From: Myxococcota bacterium
Lineage (GTDB): Bacteria; Myxococcota; XYA12-FULL-58-9; JALHOP01
Direction of reading: 5' to 3'
NCBI GenBank assembly: GCA_022842935.1
Contig: JALHOP010000006.1
Coordinates: forward strand, 281,215 to 345,214
Length of the DNA stretch: 64,000 nt
The notes beneath the pieces are model-generated. The model saw only the letters and a list, made by a program, of their open reading frames with translations, was not told the DNA's origin and did no database searches. The position numbers and the translations under genes are program-made. The number at the start of each line of letters is the position of its first letter. Positions within the stretch are counted from its first letter, which is position 1. Shown here in pieces: positions 63,022 through 64,000 of this stretch.

Positions 63022-63750
63022 ATGACTTCTGTTCAACAGAAGGTGAGCGCCGGTTTGGACCGCGTTATCGCGGCCGGTGATGCCACCTCGGGCAAGCTGA
63101 AAGTAACTGGAACCGTCGTTGCCATTGGCACGGGCATCGTGACCGTTCCGGCCGGCACCGTCGGTGGTGCAGCGGCTGGCGCGATCAAGGGCTTCGTCAA
63201 GGGCGAGACGATCGTCAACAACGACCGCACCATTCAGGCAGCGCGCGTTGTCGGCGGCGCTACCACCGTCTTGGCTGGTATCGCTGCTGTCGCGGGCGTG
63301 GCTGTTCCTGGCCTCGGCCCCATCACCATCCCGGCGGCGCTGGTCCTCGGCGCTACTGGCGCGGGTCTCACCATCGCTGGCGCTGGTGTTGTCAACGGTG
63401 TTGCCGCTGCGTTCGACGGTGCGGTGGACGGTGGCAAGAAGGGCTACAAGGTTGGTGTTGCCGCAGCGAAGGCCACGGGCGGCGTCGCCCAAGAAGTCGC
63501 CGATGACGCGGTGAAGGCCATCAAGAAGGTTGCCAAGGACGCGGTTCGCGCGGCCGGGATCGTCGTGCACAACGGCGCCGAGGCGACTCGCGAAGGTTAC
63601 GAAGAGCTGAGCGTCAAGGAAGCCGATGCGGCTCAGGCTGTTGCCGACGCCCTCAAAGAGAAGGCGAACGCGGTTGCCAACGGTGGCCCGCGCTACGACG
63701 CCAACGGCAAGAAGCTTGCGGACTTCCCCCCGGATTACAAGAAGATCTAA
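63022..63750 (+). CDS. Glycine-zipper-rich hydrophobic protein
   Basis: About 242 aa. The central part (residues ~25-150) is Gly/Ala/Val-rich with repeated small-residue motifs (GTVGGAAAGAIKG, GAGLTIAGAGVVNGVAAAFDGAVDGGKKG), typical of glycine-zipper membrane or pore-like assemblies. The C-terminal part is charged and helical (VKAIKKVAKDAVRAA, VKEADAAQAVADALKEKA). No signal peptide is apparent. Function is unknown. The ATG at 63022 follows GGGAG with an AT-rich spacer. A strong intrinsic terminator follows, suggesting a highly expressed monocistronic gene. Confidence 0.7.
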   Translation: MTSVQQKVSAGLDRVIAAGDATSGKLKVTGTVVAIGTGIVTVPAGTVGGAAAGAIKGFVKGETIVNNDRTIQAARVVGGATTVLAGIAAVAGVAVPGLGPITIPAALVLGATGAGLTIAGAGVVNGVAAAFDGAVDGGKKGYKVGVAAAKATGGVAQEVADDAVKAIKKVAKDAVRAAGIVVHNGAEATREGYEELSVKEADAAQAVADALKEKANAVANGGPRYDANGKKLADFPPDYKKI

Positions 63751-63775
63751 TCGCGTAAGCGGATAGAATACGGAG

Positions 63776-63811
63776 AGGCGTCGTCGAGCGAGAGCTGGAC
63801 GGCGCCTTTTT
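63776..63811 (+). terminator. Intrinsic terminator
   Basis: AGGCGTCGTC and GACGGCGCCT pair in a 10-bp stem (one G-U), with a 12-nt loop that can form a small GAGA tetraloop stem, followed by TTTTTCGTTTT. This is the clearest rho-independent terminator in the window and ends the glycine-zipper gene 26 bp after its stop. Confidence 0.85.
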
Positions 63812-63832
63812 CGTTTTCTGGGGGAGCGGTGA

Positions 63833-63895
63833 TCGGCTGTCGGCAATCGGCAATCGGCAATCGGTCTTCGGTGGTCGGCGTTCGGCTCTCGGGCT
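63833..63895. repeat. TCGGNNN heptamer tandem array, intergenic
   Basis: Nine contiguous 7-bp units in phase: TCGGCTG, TCGGCAA three times, TCGGTCT, TCGGTGG, TCGGCGT, TCGGCTC, TCGGGCT. The array leads into the 54-bp tandem repeat. The same unit builds the insert in the polyprenyl synthase gene at 23258-23355. Confidence 0.85.
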
Positions 63896-64000
63896 TCTTG
63901 GGCTCGGCCTTCGGCCCTCGCTCATTTGAGGGGAGTCGGCTCTCGGGCTTCTTGGGCTCGGCCTTCGGCCCTCGCTCGTTTGAGGGGAGTCGGCTCTTGG
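63882..64000. repeat. 54-bp tandem repeat, truncated by window edge
   Basis: Two complete near-identical 54-bp units (63882-63935 and 63936-63989) and the start of a third at 63990. Copies 1 and 2 differ by one visible base (CTCATTTGAG versus CTCGTTTGAG). Each unit contains GGCC-TTC-GGCC, a small hairpin, and TCGGNNN heptamers at its ends. Confidence 0.85.

Noticed and set aside
63833..64000. CRISPR array
   Set aside because: Units are 7 bp and 54 bp contiguous tandem repeats with no unique spacers and no cas genes.

Overview
The window is a gene-dense, high-GC chromosomal segment with many 4-bp stop/start overlaps. It carries a serine/threonine kinase with PEGA domains, PilZ and PilT proteins, a ChrR-type anti-sigma factor, large outer-membrane barrels and sterol-type triterpene genes. 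Together these point to a Myxococcota bacterium (Polyangia-like). That placement is inferred from gene content, not from a marker gene. I found no tRNA, rRNA, CRISPR array, insertion sequence or prophage.

Layout. 1-4773: end of a metallophosphatase/multihaem cytochrome fusion, an HpnA/DFR-like NAD-dependent reductase, a YceI protein, a membrane protein and a ChrR-like anti-sigma factor. 4829-10367: a GT87-like membrane glycosyltransferase overlapping an ECF11-type sigma factor, fumarylacetoacetase, PurU and a hotdog thioesterase. 10452-17265: a sterol-initiating cassette, with oxidosqualene cyclase and squalene synthase on the minus strand, a squalene-epoxidase-like flavoprotein diverging from them, and a convergent MMPL transporter. 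17423-20962: cyclophilin and small unknown or secreted proteins. 21014-31482: a menaquinone operon read on the minus strand (menF-menD-menB-menA-menC-menE-polyprenyl synthase-menG-pdxH). A probable DHNA-CoA thioesterase gene lies antisense inside the 3' end of menE, and a GbsR/MarR-like regulator diverges from menF across a perfect palindrome. 32122-39326: TrmI, TruD, a J-domain protein, PEGA and Cys-rich proteins, PilZ, RlmH, RsfS and a lipoprotein. 39438-52937: S41 protease, sugar nucleotidyltransferase, PilZ, site-2 protease, PilT, PEGA-kinase, an L,D-transpeptidase-like protein, an Hsp70 ATPase-domain protein and a 3-methyladenine glycosylase. 53040-64000: unknown protein, Ntn-hydrolase acylase, TonB-receptor-like barrel, a second barrel, cytidylyltransferase, UvrC, a glycine-zipper protein with a strong terminator, and TCGGNNN repeats running off the right edge.

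How the genes work together. The sterol cassette would convert farnesyl diphosphate to squalene, to 2,3-oxidosqualene, and then to a cyclised sterol precursor. The cyclase carries oxidosqualene-cyclase motifs (DCTAE), not the DXDD motif of squalene-hopene cyclases. The men operon covers chorismate to menaquinone except for an obvious menH, with a polyprenyl diphosphate synthase supplying the side chain.

Most notable observations: the sterol cassette with a mixed cycloartenol/lanosterol-type active site; two near-identical operator-like palindromes about 347 bp apart at menF; an in-frame TCGGNNN heptamer array inside the polyprenyl synthase gene that matches an intergenic array at the right edge; full antisense nesting of the thioesterase in menE; and apparent CTG start codons for the adjacent rsfS and rlmH.
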